From assembly GCF_918797505.1 (NCBI RefSeq), contig NC_092793.1:49216243-49280242 (forward strand): DNA of 64,000 nt. The letters are read 5' to 3'. Origin of the DNA: Bemisia tabaci. Lineage: Eukaryota; Arthropoda; Insecta; Hemiptera; Aleyrodidae. Made by a program: the position numbers and the translations under genes. Under the pieces are notes generated by a model that saw only the letters and a list, made by a program, of their open reading frames with translations, was not told the origin of the DNA and searched no databases. Below are positions 12,734-25,124 of the stretch, piece after piece; within the stretch, counting starts at the first letter, position 1; every line of letters starts with the position of its first letter.

Positions 12734-12973
12734 TAAGAACGCCGTATGAGCCTTCAGGCGTTGCCATATTCTTTTTAATGAAAACCCAACTTACTAAAAA
12801 AATTGTGGACATTTTTCTTCAATTTTTTCAGAAGATTTTGTTCACAATTTTATCTAAAACTTCTGATAAATTCAAAGAAAAAAATGCACAATTTGTTTCA
12901 AAAATAAACGTTTTTCCGGGGCCATTTGGCAACTCTAGAATGTTCATACGGCGCTCTTCCTCAGTACGGCAGT
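12734..12973. mobile_element. Family B MITE, copy 3, fused to copy 2
   Basis: Begins TAAGAACGCCGTATGAGCC, lacking its own CTGCCGTGC end, and finishes CCTCAGTACGGCAG. The two copies share one terminus. Confidence 0.75.
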
Positions 12974-15905
12974 ATTTGAGTTCCCACGGGAGAAAAGACT
13001 GAAGTTGACAAAAAATAAAACTGAGTTCACAGTGACAGCGTGTACAAACTTTGAGGCACAAAAAACGCCGAAGCCAAAAACGTCAAATTCAACGAATTAC
13101 GGACGAATACTGATTTGAAGTTGATAATTTAAAAACCGAAATTTAGGGATACAGACTCCGAATTCTAATTCGCGACGTTAAGGCACGAATTGCGATCTTA
13201 CAACAATTTCTTACGTCCTTCATTGGCACAAAAAATGAATGAACTAAAGTACCCTCTTACTGAATAGGACACAATAGAAACCATCGAAATCTTAAATCAT
13301 ATTTTTCGACCACACTGAACTAATATTGCTTGCTTTTTATGAAATTTTAGCCTCATTGATAGATAAAGGTATTTTTTCTGAGGACGACCCCAAAGAGGGG
13401 AACGTTATCTTGCAACGTAGTTCTTGAAATTCTTTCGGGGGCAGGGATGGTGCTTCGTTGTAAAGAGAACTGGTATTTTGTGTTGACTAAACTTTCAGTT
13501 AGACTGCTGGTTAGTTTCAAGTCACAGAGCCGAGAATTTGTTGTTACTGCTCAAATAATAGCAAATTGCGGTACCTAAGATAATACGAATCCATTCATCA
13601 TTCTGTCTAAATGGAGGAAAATTTTAAATATTTCTAAGTCGTCATAGTGCTTTGAAGCTGAAATCCTTTATAAAACCGTTTAGACTCTAGTATGTTTAGG
13701 TTAATTGGTGCTTCAAGGGCCCATTTTGAAACTAAAGAATGACACAAATCTCTGCAAAAGTCTCTTTTAAGACCCGTTCGCAATCTGCGCAGTCTAATTT
13801 TATTTTAAAAAAGATATGAAAACATCATTATTAAAGGTAAACTTCCGTGTTTATCATTCGTCACGCTAACTCCTTAAAAAAATTCTTATAAGCGTTCGTT
13901 AGTTAATTTTCCCAACTACGGGCCTACGGTAGTGAACCACTGAAGCCAAGACACCCGTTTTCCTCCCATCTCAGGCGATAAAAAGAACTCACATTCAAGG
14001 TATGAAAAGGAAAATTACCTGCAGAAGGGTGTCACAAGCGGCAACAGTAAGCCAAAAACACAATCTAGCAAACAGACTGAACTTATTTTAAAAATTCGGG
14101 TGGAATAAGAAAGTCCCGAATCAACTAGTCCACAAACAAAATTCGCACCAACAGATGTGGATCATCCGATAACTACACTATCGCACGAGCTAAAAAAATT
14201 CGAGTTAAAACACACTCTCTACGCGAGAGGAGGGATTCGGATTCCGCCCACAGACACTAAAAGACGCAAACACTACTACAGAATAATTATACGTGGAGAT
14301 ATGTTCGAGAGTCCAATTAATTAATGACAACTCAAAAGCTGCTGAGTTGCAATAATCCTAAGTGGATGGTTTAAGTATACGCATGCAGTAACGAAGTCCC
14401 TGGCGATCGAGAATTACTTGTTAACAAATAAAAGCAGAGCCGTAAACATCCGCTGCAACTGAAACTGCACTGGTGAAGGGCAGAAGAGTTGGCTCTCAAA
14501 ATTAACACTTTGAAATTCGCTGAATTTCACGGTAAAGTTTATTCAGACTGAGAATTAAAATGCGACGCGGTTAAAACCTCATCCCCTAACTTTAACCAAT
14601 GGAAAACTGTAAAAGCAAGGTATTTTACTAGCCTATCATGAAACTTAGGACTAAAACCACTTATTCCACGAGTGTCTCCTTGCACCGCGGCCTATTTTCC
14701 CCTGTCGAGATTATTTCCGGAGAAGAAATTGAAATAAGCATTATAAGCAAAAAACGCTTAGGGTGAGATCAATTCGGTTCACAGATTAACGAACCAAATC
14801 ACTCGCGTGACGAACCTCAATTAATTTCGCCCGGAAAAATTAAAACCGATTCAAACGCGGACTGATCTATGATTCGCGTACCAAAACGGTGACACATTCC
14901 ACGGCGGTGACAACATAAAAACTCAACAAAATTTTGACCGCTGATCGAGAATGAAGGCCCTTACGGAAAAACTGGAATTCTTTATTTCACTTCGAATACT
15001 TCCGCTTTGGCAATGTATTAGATATTCTCCATTTTCGCGCAGAGACACATCACATGGTAGCGAGGACAAGCGAGCTCGATAAACTCTCAGGGTGAAGAGA
15101 TGGAAGGACCTGCGGAAAACCCGGTGCTAATGGTTTATTTTGTTTTTATTTTTTCACCTCTGCGATAATTCAATGCATTTGGCGAGCTAAATTTTCTTAC
15201 GGCGAGTAATTGCACGGTGGTAGCAACATGCGGACTCGATAAAATCGCAACCGCGGGAACGCAAAGATGACGGACCCCCGAGTAGGCGTTTACTTCACAT
15301 CGGGATACTTGCGATACTCTGACGTATTCGATATTCTCGTTTCGCGAAGATCGCGTCGCGGTGTCCGGCTCGGGGGAGGCAGAACCGTCGGGCGGCTCAG
15401 GATCGGCACAACTGATCCGCATCCCGCGGGGGGATTCCGAGCACCCTCGCCGCGCCACGGACAACATGCGCTTTGCATGTCTCGCCACCCCCCCGCCCCC
15501 TCCCCCGCGCCGCGACCAACCTCAACGGTGAAAAACCGCCTAACACTTATCCCGGCCGTACCCCCCCCCCCCCACTCGTAAAAGATAAGCTGTAATTCTC
15601 CGTGTCGTATTCCCCTCCCGACCGTTGACTGATCCATAAGTTGAGTGGCGGTTGCGAGGCTTCCGCTACTTGAGGTGGAGAGATCTGCGGGCGAGAAGGA
15701 CCTTCCACTAAACGTGTAGCACAATTAACGCTTAAAATGTTTTTAGAATATTTCTGAAAACAATCAAATAAAATGTTTCCAGGTTTCCCAGCCCCACGGA
15801 AACCCTGCGACTAGTCGGGTGCGCTGACTTTGGAGTACTAAATTTCCCAAACTACCCTTGTAGTAAATTCTGAACAAATTTAGATGGGACAAATTAAGAG
15901 CGAGG
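12974..15905. other. Unannotated stretch with a CpG-rich patch
   Basis: No TE ends seen. A consensus donor on the minus strand (CTGCAG|GTAATT) ends at 14019, and 15290-15720 is CpG-rich with a C-run. It could hold a promoter and first exon of a minus-strand host gene; no frame supports it. Confidence 0.3.
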
Positions 15906-15908
15906 CCT

Positions 15909-16159
15909 GCACTGGGAAAAAAAACACGTTGGATCTAGAGTCCAGACTCTTAAAAACATCGACAAGAAAAAATACTCTTGATTCAATCAGATTTAAGCTT
16001 AAATCAAGAACCAAGCTTCTTAATTTGAGCGGATTTCCTATTGATTTAAGCTTAAATCTGATTGAATTAAGTGTCCTTTTTCTTGTCAATGTTTTCAAGA
16101 GTCTAGACTCTAGATCCAATGTGTTTTTTTTTTTTTTTTTTTTTTTTTTTTTCCCAGTG
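15909..16159. mobile_element. Family A MITE, copy 4
   Basis: Complete: CACTGGGAAAAAAAACACG at left, long T-run then CCCAGTG at right, flanked by TG on both sides (2-bp duplication). The centre holds GATTTAAGCTTAAATC palindromes. Confidence 0.85.
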
Positions 16160-16304
16160 TGAGTCTTGAATGTAAATGCAGCGTACAAGGATACCAATGG
16201 TGGGTACCTCTTCATCTCTGATTCTGATTGTTTTGACCTATCCTCAGAACCCACTACTTAAATTTGAGGAGTTATCATTTATGAATATTGTCATATGTAT
16301 ACGC

Positions 16305-16560
16305 ACAGCCATGCTAACAATAAGAAAATGTCGTATAATCATTCAAATGTTGCGAAATTCCCCGCGAGAAAGCACGTATGTTTAAGAAGTGTTAATTATA
16401 ATCTACTTGGAGAGTGCGTTTCGGATTATTACGATCACGTCACGTACGAAATTCACTAGAAAATAGAAAGAAACTCATGATTTTTCCAGGAAATCTGTGT
16501 TTCATCAAACGAAATTTGGCGACAGCCGAAGGTCAATACGGCATTTTTTCTTGGCCCTTG
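16305..16560. mobile_element. Family B MITE, degenerate copy 4
   Basis: GCTAACAATAAGAAAATGTC at left and CAATACGGCATTTTTTCTTG at right, both diverged from the family. Confidence 0.5.
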
Positions 16561-16644
16561 TAATGCCCGCATTCCTTATTTTAAAATGCCGTCGTTTATA
16601 AATGTAAGTGTTATGCTTGCATCCGTAATGTGAAAATCAAGCTC

Positions 16645-17600
16645 GCAACCAATCAGCATATAGGTCAAAGGGACCCGGAACATGCAAACTATTAGAACTC
16701 TGGATTAGGTATGTGATGTGGTATCTCGAGAAATTGAAGGATAATCTTAGCTTTTCGCCCATCTTGAATTGATGCCGAATTCCATGTCTGAATAGTATGA
16801 TAGCATCGGCATCAAAATCGCGTATTTTCCGTCATGTTCAGGGAAAACCCGTTTACTTTTTACAGTCTCTCAATATAGCTAAAAAAAAAGTCGAGCATGT
16901 TCCGCGATTTTCACGTGGAAATTTGGTAATCATTTATCACATTTTTGCAAAAACGCTAGAAAAATCCCGCATTTTCCGTGGTGCTGAGGAAAAATACGAG
17001 AAATGTTTTGATATTTAAACAAAATTATTGGGAGGTGCGCGGTCTTGTCGTAATATTGAGATAGTAAACGAGTAGTTTCTCTCTCTACAAAACGGAAGGA
17101 AAAAACGCGGATTTGTCACGAAACTGAGACGAAAATCGGTAAAATTTCGTTTCATTTTTGTGCAAAACCGCTGATGGAATCGCGTATTTTTTAATGTTCA
17201 TGGAAATTTGCATTAAAATGTTTCATCAATCAATACTGGTCTGAGTGGACACCAAGCTCGCTACCGTAGTCGAACTCCGGAGTGGGTATGTGATGTGGTG
17301 TCACGCGAAAATGAAGGCAAATCTTGGTTTTTCACCTGCTTCAAATTGATACCGTTGATGAATGCCACAATTTTCATGTAAAAGTGCGAAATTTACTTTT
17401 TAATACAAAACCGCTAGAAAATCACGTGATTGCCGCGATACTGTGGTGAAATAGGCGTAATTTTTCATATTTTTACAAAATATTTGCGGTGACATTAGAA
17501 GGTAACAAACGCGCAATTTCTCACTTTCTTTCAAATCCGCTGGAATAATCACACATTTGCCGCGATACTGATGAAAATCACGTTTAATTTCATAAGTTTT
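16645..17600. repeat. Degenerate tandem repeat region
   Basis: The blocks at 16645-16780 and 17251-17370 match (GGTATGTGATGTGGT...), and at least six diverged copies of a AAACCGCTAGAAAATC-like unit lie at about 16800, 16955, 17090, 17164, 17407 and 17527. No coding frame. Confidence 0.55.
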
Positions 17601-17814
17601 TCCCCCAATTTTTTGTTGACCTTCGTAACCCTGTTTTTTCAAAGCAAGATGACTCTGTAATCAGACAAAGACACTTGGGCTCTCAATGTATTTCATCCCT
17701 GATAAAGAAAAAGGAAAGACTCCATGAGTAGGTTTCACATAGTTTGACACACTGCGCTCGATAAAATGACAAAGATAATAAATTTCGTAAAAAATTCAAA
17801 ACTGATTTACATAC

Positions 17815-17840
17815 CATGGAGCAGCTCGCATCACGTGTTT
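17815..17840 (-). other. Candidate 26-nt micro-exon
   Basis: Minus strand: pyrimidine-rich acceptor (tttttttatttttccag), 26 nt containing an ATG, then donor GTATGT. Joining it directly to the candidate exon at 2219-2282 gives a stop, so intermediate exons or a non-coding role would be needed. Confidence 0.25.
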
Positions 17841-17842
17841 CT

Positions 17843-19255
17843 GGAAAAATAAAAAAACAAAGTTGTCAAAACTTGGAACGATAAAAATGTAGGCATTCTG
17901 GGGACACAAAGTGAAAATTTTAAGAAGGATTTACAGAAGCTTGTCAATGATTGAGAGTTAGGAATTTTTCCTGATTCTTCACGATGAAATATTCCTAATA
18001 ATAGAGAGTAGAGACGAGTTGTCTATTCCGTTTTGTGCAATGAGACCAACGAAAAACGATTTCAAAGTTGCAATTCTGAGTTCCAATTTAAACGTACATC
18101 GCTGCGCGCGAGAGTCAGGATGTCGTCCGAAAATATCCGTCCCGCCTTGGGCACCTCCTTGAACGCGTGACATTTCTGTCGCGAATTACTGCCCATGCAG
18201 CGGTTGTCAATATGAGACTTCGCGAGGCGCATAGGCACAGACCATAAATCGCGACAAAAGAGTCACACGGCCTACAGTGTGCTTACCCGAGGCGGGGCGG
18301 ATATTTGAGACGCCATTTTGACTTTCTCGACGATGCACATTTGAATGGAAGATCAAAAATCGCAAATTGAAACTCGTTAATTGTGGGTGATTCTGGTTCA
18401 AAAAAATCCGGAATAGTTCTTTTGAATTCCGCACTCTTCAAAAATACAGTAATTAAAAAATTACTTAACAAGCCCATTATGACAGGGAAGACTTGACTAA
18501 GTCAAATTTGAGATACATTTATTACTTTTTGTTTTCAGAGAGCCGAACAACTCAAAAAGCTCTATCGAAATCATGCAAAATGTTATGGGTCTTCAAAATG
18601 TGGCTACTTAGCTAGGCATGTAAAAAATATACCTGATTTGACTTAAACCCTGCGAAGCAGACATACTATTTTAAAAATGGGTTCTGTTTTAATTGTAAGA
18701 AGTTCCTAATTTAGATTTTCTGGGTGGAAATGAGTAATGGATGGCAAATTTTAGGATAATTGTGACTGGATCTGTGAGAAGGGACCCAATTTTTTTGGAG
18801 AAAAATGCTCCTCAACTTTTGGCAAAAAATTGAACCACGTTTTTCTACAACCTAATAGTTTTGTCTTGGAACTTTAGGACTAACGTCTCCTTCAATTTTA
18901 GAGGTATTAGAGTCAAACTAGGGACAACATTTCCAGATATCTTCTCAGTATGCATTCGCAAAAAGTCAAGGAAAATTTTCTTCCTATAGATAAGGTCTCT
19001 TCTCACAAATATGATCACACTAACGTTATATTACTGATTGTTTCTATGTAAAAAAATCGTGAGAGGACATCAAATCCTAAAACTTTCTCGACGGTTATGG
19101 TAACGATGTTTACCTTTCTCGTTTTAGTGATTCCTACCATGCTACCTTATCACGTAGTGTGTAGATATGATCAACATTTTTCCTGCAACTGTTAACTGCA
19201 AAGGGACAATGGATTAAATTTAGATACAAGAATAAAACACAAATTGGATACGTAC
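17843..19255. other. No gene recognised
   Basis: AT-rich unique-looking DNA between two candidate minus-strand exons; could be intron. Confidence 0.35.
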
Positions 19256-19340
19256 CAGCTGAGAGTTATCCAATTGCCCGACGCCAAGCTGAAAACACTC
19301 GCGACGCGACACTATCTCTAAAACCGCACGGTGCACTACA
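19256..19340 (-). other. Candidate first (untranslated) exon
   Basis: A donor CAGCTG|GTACGT on the minus strand follows a CpG-richer stretch that lacks a coding frame. Possibly the 5' exon of the same minus-strand gene as the two candidate exons downstream; the upstream limit is arbitrary. Confidence 0.2.
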
Positions 19341-19931
19341 AAATTGGCTACGAAAAGGCCAAAAAATGCATACTAAATATCTAGGGAAAAATTACAAATT
19401 CGCCAGGAAACGAATCATACGTATGCATGAGTGGTTAAATGAATTAAATTCTGCTCAAATTCGGTGTTTACATGTTTCACATGACAATATACTTGGTAAT
19501 AAATATGAAAAAAACTTAAGAAAAATCATTATAATAAAATTACATGTGATATTAATAATTAAAGGTGTATCTTCCAGAGACACAACCAGGTGCAAATTTT
19601 TCTTTGGATGATCAAAACCGAAAAAAGGAGAGAAAAATAAAATTAAAAAGAAACCATTATGCATGATGTGAGAGTATGCATGCTTCCATTGTATTAGCGT
19701 CTAGTTGCAGATAAAATATTTTTCAATTTTTATTTTGGTTACAATTGCTTTAATTGCTTGGAATCCTAAAATAAATAACATTTGCATTATTTCTGTACAC
19801 ATGATAAAAGATCAAAATTATTGTCTTTATTAACTGTCTTAATTTGTCTGTGATTCTGGAGATCCGCCACCTGCGCATCTGCGCTGCCTCACGGTTTCCG
19901 TCTTCGAGAAGCAATAATTATCGTAATGTAC

Positions 19932-20050
19932 AAGATAATGCAAGAAACTGATCCCTAATGTGTAGCAGCATTAATACTGAGTAGAATGACTAGATAATAT
20001 AAGAAACTGATCCATAACGCGTAGCAGCATTAATATTGAGCAGAATGACA
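19932..20050. repeat. 60-bp tandem duplication
   Basis: Two copies of AGATAATRYAAGAAACTGAT...GTAGCAGCATTAATA, about 88 percent alike. Confidence 0.75.
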
Positions 20051-20120
20051 TCAAATTTGTGTAAATTCGTTGTAAATTTGTACCTGAAACTACGATAACG
20101 GACGTCACCCATTGGCTCAA

Positions 20121-20150
20121 TGTGTAAGAGAGAGTCATCTCTCTTACACA
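20121..20150. repeat. Perfect 13-bp stem hairpin
   Basis: TGTGTAAGAGAGA, loop GTCA, TCTCTCTTACACA. Confidence 0.9.
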
Positions 20151-20574
20151 GCAGGCACATTTTCCTGAAACCTCCAATATCGTGCAACGTAAAAAATTAT
20201 AAAAGACAACAAGCACTCGTATCAAGAAGTATTTTTGCATGAATAGATATATGTCATATATCTAGACGGAATTACTACGGTTTATCTCGCAATTACTCAA
20301 AAAATAAAAGATAAGTAAATCGGATGCATCGCAAAAAAGAGCTCCCCCAAAAAACTACATGATCTCTACCAAAGTTGAATTGTTCAACGATGATCATTAC
20401 AATCATTCTCAATTTTAAGTTATGATTGCCACGATAGTTAGTTCAGGGTTGGGCAAAATTCTCTCACTATTCGAGGTTTTCAATGACTTCTAAAAAACTG
20501 CTCACCCTAGAATGTACATCATTGACAGGGCTGCCGATAATCCTACTCAGGTTTTGCAAAAATTTTACCCACAC

Positions 20575-21040
20575 CCACACTACTCACCAGTCTAAACTTA
20601 ACTCCCGCTTTTCTCAGTGTTCTATATTTGACTCTCTCTTCACTCACTGTTTCTCAATTTTAAGTACTCACACTTCACTCTCGTTTCTCGATTTTTCTCA
20701 CTCTTCACTCACAATTTGTTGATTACACTCACTCTGAGACTGATCATTTCGTGATTTTACTCTTACTGCACATAGATCGTCACTCCCGCTTTACTCAGTG
20801 TTCTATATTTGACTCTATCTTCACTCACTGTTTCTCAATTTTAAGGACTCACACTTTATTCGTCGTTCCTCGATTTTTCTCACTCTTTATGCGAAGTTTC
20901 TCGATTTTACTCACTCTTCACTCACAATTTCTTGATTTCACTCACTCTGAGACTCATAATTTCTGGATTTTACTCTTATTGCACACAGATCGTCCTCGGT
21001 TTAAATCAGCCTTTACTCGTCGTCCTTGATTTAACTCGCT
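20575..21040. repeat. Tandem repeat of about 181 bp, two and a half units
   Basis: ACTCCCGCTTTTCTCAGTGT starts units at 20601 and 20782; internally built from CACTC and TTTCTCGATTT words. Confidence 0.75.
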
Positions 21041-21774
21041 GATTCCTCACACAAATGGCGCCACATACGAACTCTAAGGATCTTTCATCATTCCATCGAT
21101 TGCTTAAAAACACTTCATGATAGGTACGTCATGAATAACTTAGTGCTCAAATTTTACCCACCAATGCTCAAGTTCCTTATTACGATGTTGTTACTCGCAA
21201 ATCGGCAACCCTGATTATTAATAAAACGAGTAACTAATTTAAAACATATTTCAAAATTTCATAATTTCATATGAGAGGGGGAAAAGTGCAAAATGCTTTA
21301 ATTGTATGAGTATCCATGTTTTCACTCAATCCGATGTCGAAGAGTTGCTCTAGCTAACTTAAGTTTCCTTGCAAATTAGGAAATATTTGATTCATTATGC
21401 ACTACAAAGAAGGAAAGTTTTACGTTAAATTGATAAAAATAATCGTTGTGAACAAGAAACAACTTAACGACGAGAGCAAAATTTCAGCTGTGACAGCGAA
21501 TTTTTCCTTTGGGCGATGAAATACGTACTTCTGGTTCCCAGTAAATCAAAATTATTTTAGCACTACAAGTAAACGTCCGTTATCAGACATGCCATCATCA
21601 TCGTGACGCTGACATATGTCCCGTGAATCCAAGGGCGGAGCAGGATGTCGGAATAAGCGAGCCAACGATGCAAATCTTCGCATGATCATGTAAATATTTG
21701 CATAACCAAATAATTACAACATTCTTCTTAGTTCTACCAACCGCTTTTACTGGCAAGGGAGCAGTTCTTTCCAG

Positions 21775-22080
21775 TCGTTGAATTCTGCTTGTTCTTCTTT
21801 GTGTTCTCCTTCTCCTTCTTCTCTTCATCCCTTTTATGCTGCTGCTTTCACCTCTTTTTCAGCCCGCTCTTTATTTCCTGATATCACTGCTCTTGCAGTC
21901 TCTTCCTTTGTTTTTTTTCTTCTTTTGCTACAACTGCATACTCTGTTTTGTGTCTGCTGCTTCTTTTGCTGCTGTGATGCTGATTCTTCTTCTCTTGCTG
22001 CTGTATCTACCTCTGCAGCTACTAATGTTTCTTTCTCTTCCTACTTTTTCTTTGATTGTTTCTTCTGTTCCTTTCACGTG
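21775..22080. repeat. Pyrimidine-rich CTT/CTG low-complexity tract
   Basis: Imperfect runs of TTCTTC, TCTCCT and GCTGCT; short apparent frames here are compositional. Confidence 0.6.
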
Positions 22081-22708
22081 ATCGGCCATTTTAAATGGCA
22101 TGAAGATTTTCTACAAACCCTACACATTCGGCGCAATATCTGAGATCTCCTGAGTCCTGAGAAGCATGGTGTTAGCGGTGGTTGACCTGACAGCCAGCGA
22201 TCTTCGTAAGTATTTCCATTGATGGGTGATTCCGTAAAAAATTGTGAGTTCGAAGGGCAGAATGAACTTGAGTTGGGTGTCCAGGATGAACTGTGACGAT
22301 GAAAAATGAACGCATCGATCAGGCGAGGCTCGGAAATGGAGGTCATCTTCAGAGTAGAGCAAATTGCGTAGCTATATTAGTGCCACGGCTAGGACCGAAA
22401 TGAGAATGTAGTATACGAATTGGCGTCCAGACTATACGTAAGAGTGGGAACGCAACAAAATGCAATGCGGTTCTTGGTATGGGGGAGAGGACGAAAGGAT
22501 TCGGAATGGCACAGAATTCTAGAATTTAAGATTCTTACTTGTGATGTCAGACTACTTTGCTTTATTCAATGCGAGAAGGAAATGTTAAAGAAGCAATACA
22601 TTAAAAAGATACGGAAAGGAGGCAAAGAAAGAAAGTAATATAGATAAAGACTGAAGAGGATGTTAGATTTAAAATAAACTACGAAAGAAAAAGAAGAAAG
22701 TAATTTGA

Positions 22709-23050
22709 ATGGGTCAGTTGCGCTGGTAACAGAATCTTGTTTTAATGCTTTAATCTTGTAGATTAGCTAAGAACAATAAGATCCGCCCAAACAGTACCTT
22801 TCTACGATGTATATTAACCGATTTATCGCGCCTTGAAAAACTCGAAGTATGGCGTCATCCACCGCAGTAGTACATATCATGTTATGCACTACCGCAGTGA
22901 ATGACGTCAAAATTCCGACTTTTCAAAGGACGATATCTCGCTTAATATTCAACGTAGAAAGTTGCGGTTCGGACGGATCTTATTGTTTTTAGCTAATCTA
23001 CAAGAAGAATGCATCAAAACACGATTCTGTGACCAGCGCAACTGGCCCAT
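22709..23050. mobile_element. Family J foldback element, copy 1
   Basis: ATGGGTCAGTTGCGCTGGT to ACCAGCGCAACTGGCCCAT, 342 bp, with inner TTAGCTAA and GTAGAAAGTTGCGGTTC arms. Confidence 0.8.
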
Positions 23051-23180
23051 ATGTAAATGGAGAGACACCCGTGGTGTCAGCAGACTCTGTCAGTAGTCGT
23101 GAAAACCATTGATAGAGATTTGGGCATGCAGTCACGGCGTCAAGCGAACTTGCGCCAACCACTGATAGTATTTTTCTATA

Positions 23181-23543
23181 ATGGCCAGTTGCGGTGGACT
23201 CGGAGTCGAGTTTTGACGCTTTGTTCTTGTATATCAGTTAATAGATCCGTCCTAACAACAACTTTCTACGTTCAATATTAACAAAGATATAGGCGCTTTG
23301 AATTTGCTTTACGACATCACCCACCGCAGCAGTGACACTCATGGTTTCTTCCACGATGCAAGGCAGGTGGGAGAAACCAAGGGTGTTACTACCGTGGTGG
23401 ACGATGTCATAAGCAAACTTTTTCAAAGCGCGATATCTCTGTTAATATTGAACGTAGAAAGTTGCTGTTAGGATGGATCTTTTAGCTGATATACAAAAAT
23501 TAAGCATCAAAACTGGATTCTAGGACCAGCGCAACTAACCCAT
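23181..23543. mobile_element. Family J foldback element, copy 2
   Basis: ATGGCCAGTTGCGGTGGAC to GGACCAGCGCAACTAACCCAT; only about 130 bp from copy 1 and in the same family by its inner TTCAACGTAGAAAGTTG words. Confidence 0.78.
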
Positions 23544-23599
23544 TCTAGGCTTAAAAATGACTTAACTAAGATCAAAAGAGTGAGTGAATGCGAGGGATA

Positions 23600-23935
23600 A
23601 AACGCTCCCACCTTCTCATTCTGCCCAGCCCTGCCCTGCACTACCCTTTCTCACCCAGCTCAACCCTGCCTAGGTCCAACTTCTCCTTCTGCCCAGCCCT
23701 GCCCTGCTCTACCCTGCCTCCCCTGCCCAACCCTGCCCTACCCTACCCTGCCCTACCCAGCCTAGCCCTGCCCTACCCTACTCTGCCCAGCCCTACCCTA
23801 CCTAGCCCTGCCCTAACTTTGCCCTACTCTGCCCAGCCCTAACTTTGCCCTACTCTGCCCAGCCCAACCCTGCCCCATTCTGCCCAGCCCAACACTGCCC
23901 TAATCTGCCCAGCTCAGCCCAACCCTACCCTGCCC
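23600..23935. repeat. C-rich minisatellite
   Basis: Tandem variants of CCCTGCCCTACCCTGCCCAG. It does not match the insect telomere word. Confidence 0.75.
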
Positions 23936-24447
23936 AAGTCAGTCAGTCAGTCGGCCACGGTGAAAAACGAGTTGGCGGCTGAAACCCAAGAGGACAGTAA
24001 GAAGGCATCACTTGACTTTCCCCGTGTTGCATCACCGTCGTTCAGGTCCTAAAACGGTCCTGAACGACAGTGACGAAACACGAAGGTGGCCAGGTAGAGC
24101 CTTTTACCCGTCGACTTGTGTGACAGACGCAAACTAGTTTTTAACCGCGGCTAGTAGCGATGCCCTAATAAAAGCCGCCACAATGAGTGTTCCAAAAGCG
24201 TGCAATCGGGGTGCACGCGTCATCATCAAACAACTGTCCATGTTCGATGACAACACTAACATCCTGAATGCACGCATACATGGAGCACTCACGATGGCTT
24301 CTTTTACCAGAGCACCAGGAGCCATAATGACCAAAGGTCGAAAAGCAAAAGGGCACCGTACACCGGTGCCCTGGCACCATCCACGGGGCCAGACCCGCGG
24401 TCGGGGCGGTGTCCGCGGTACCTCTCCTCTAGTGCGTCCGGACGGTG

Positions 24448-24862
24448 TGACGTCCGCCGACCGGACGGATGACCGCGCGCCGGACAGTCCACAGAGTGCT
24501 CGGTCGGACGACGAAGCCTCCAACTCAGCTTCACTTTCAGTCCGAGGTTAAATACATCGGCCTGAGAGTGAAGCTGACACGGAAGCACCGTCATCCTGTA
24601 GAGCAGTCGGTGGACCGTCCGACGGGTATCCACCCGCTCGACGGACGTCGGACCGCAATCCGCCGACCGGACGGATGACCGCGCGCCAGACAGTCCACAG
24701 AGTGCTCGGTCGGACGACGAAGCCTCCAACTCAGCTTCACTTTCAGACCAAGGTTTAATGCCTCGGCCTGAGAGTGAAGCTGAAACGGAAGCAACGTCAT
24801 CCTGTAGAGCAGTCGGTGGACCGTCCGACGGGTATCCACCCGATCGACGGACGTCGGACCGC
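24448..24862. repeat. GC-rich foldback unit of 206 bp, duplicated in tandem
   Basis: Unit begins near CGCCGACCGGACGGATGACC (24455 and 24661). Each unit folds on itself (CAGCTTCACTTTCAG with CTGAGAGTGAAGCTG; GTCCGCCGACC with GGTATCCACCC side arms). Copies are over 90 percent alike. Confidence 0.75.
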
Positions 24863-25124
24863 CAGGAGCACTTTTACCGAGCCTGGCGGCGGGAGTCGTC
24901 GCTGCGCGTCATGGCAGTGAGATGCACGTTGCGGCTGCAACGGAACTTCCGGGGCCTCTTTAGGCCCGGGTCACACCCACAATGCCGGTTTCGCGGAGTC
25001 CATTGGTGCGGCTCTCGAATGCTGCCGATCAAAATTACACCTCTACTTTATGATCAAGGCAAATCGCAAACAGAGTATCAAATAACTCTTTTGATGCTCG
25101 GTTTGCGATTCGTGATGATCGAAA

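Noticed and set aside
15880..16254. Frames encoding LLKTLTRKNTLDSI-like peptides, also at 7139, 30160 and 35279
   Set aside because: They are translations of family A MITE arms; the same peptide appears in both strands because the arms are inverted copies.
24134..24839. Several overlapping frames of 70-141 residues
   Set aside because: They repeat the same peptide because they cross the 206-bp tandem unit; no family resemblance.
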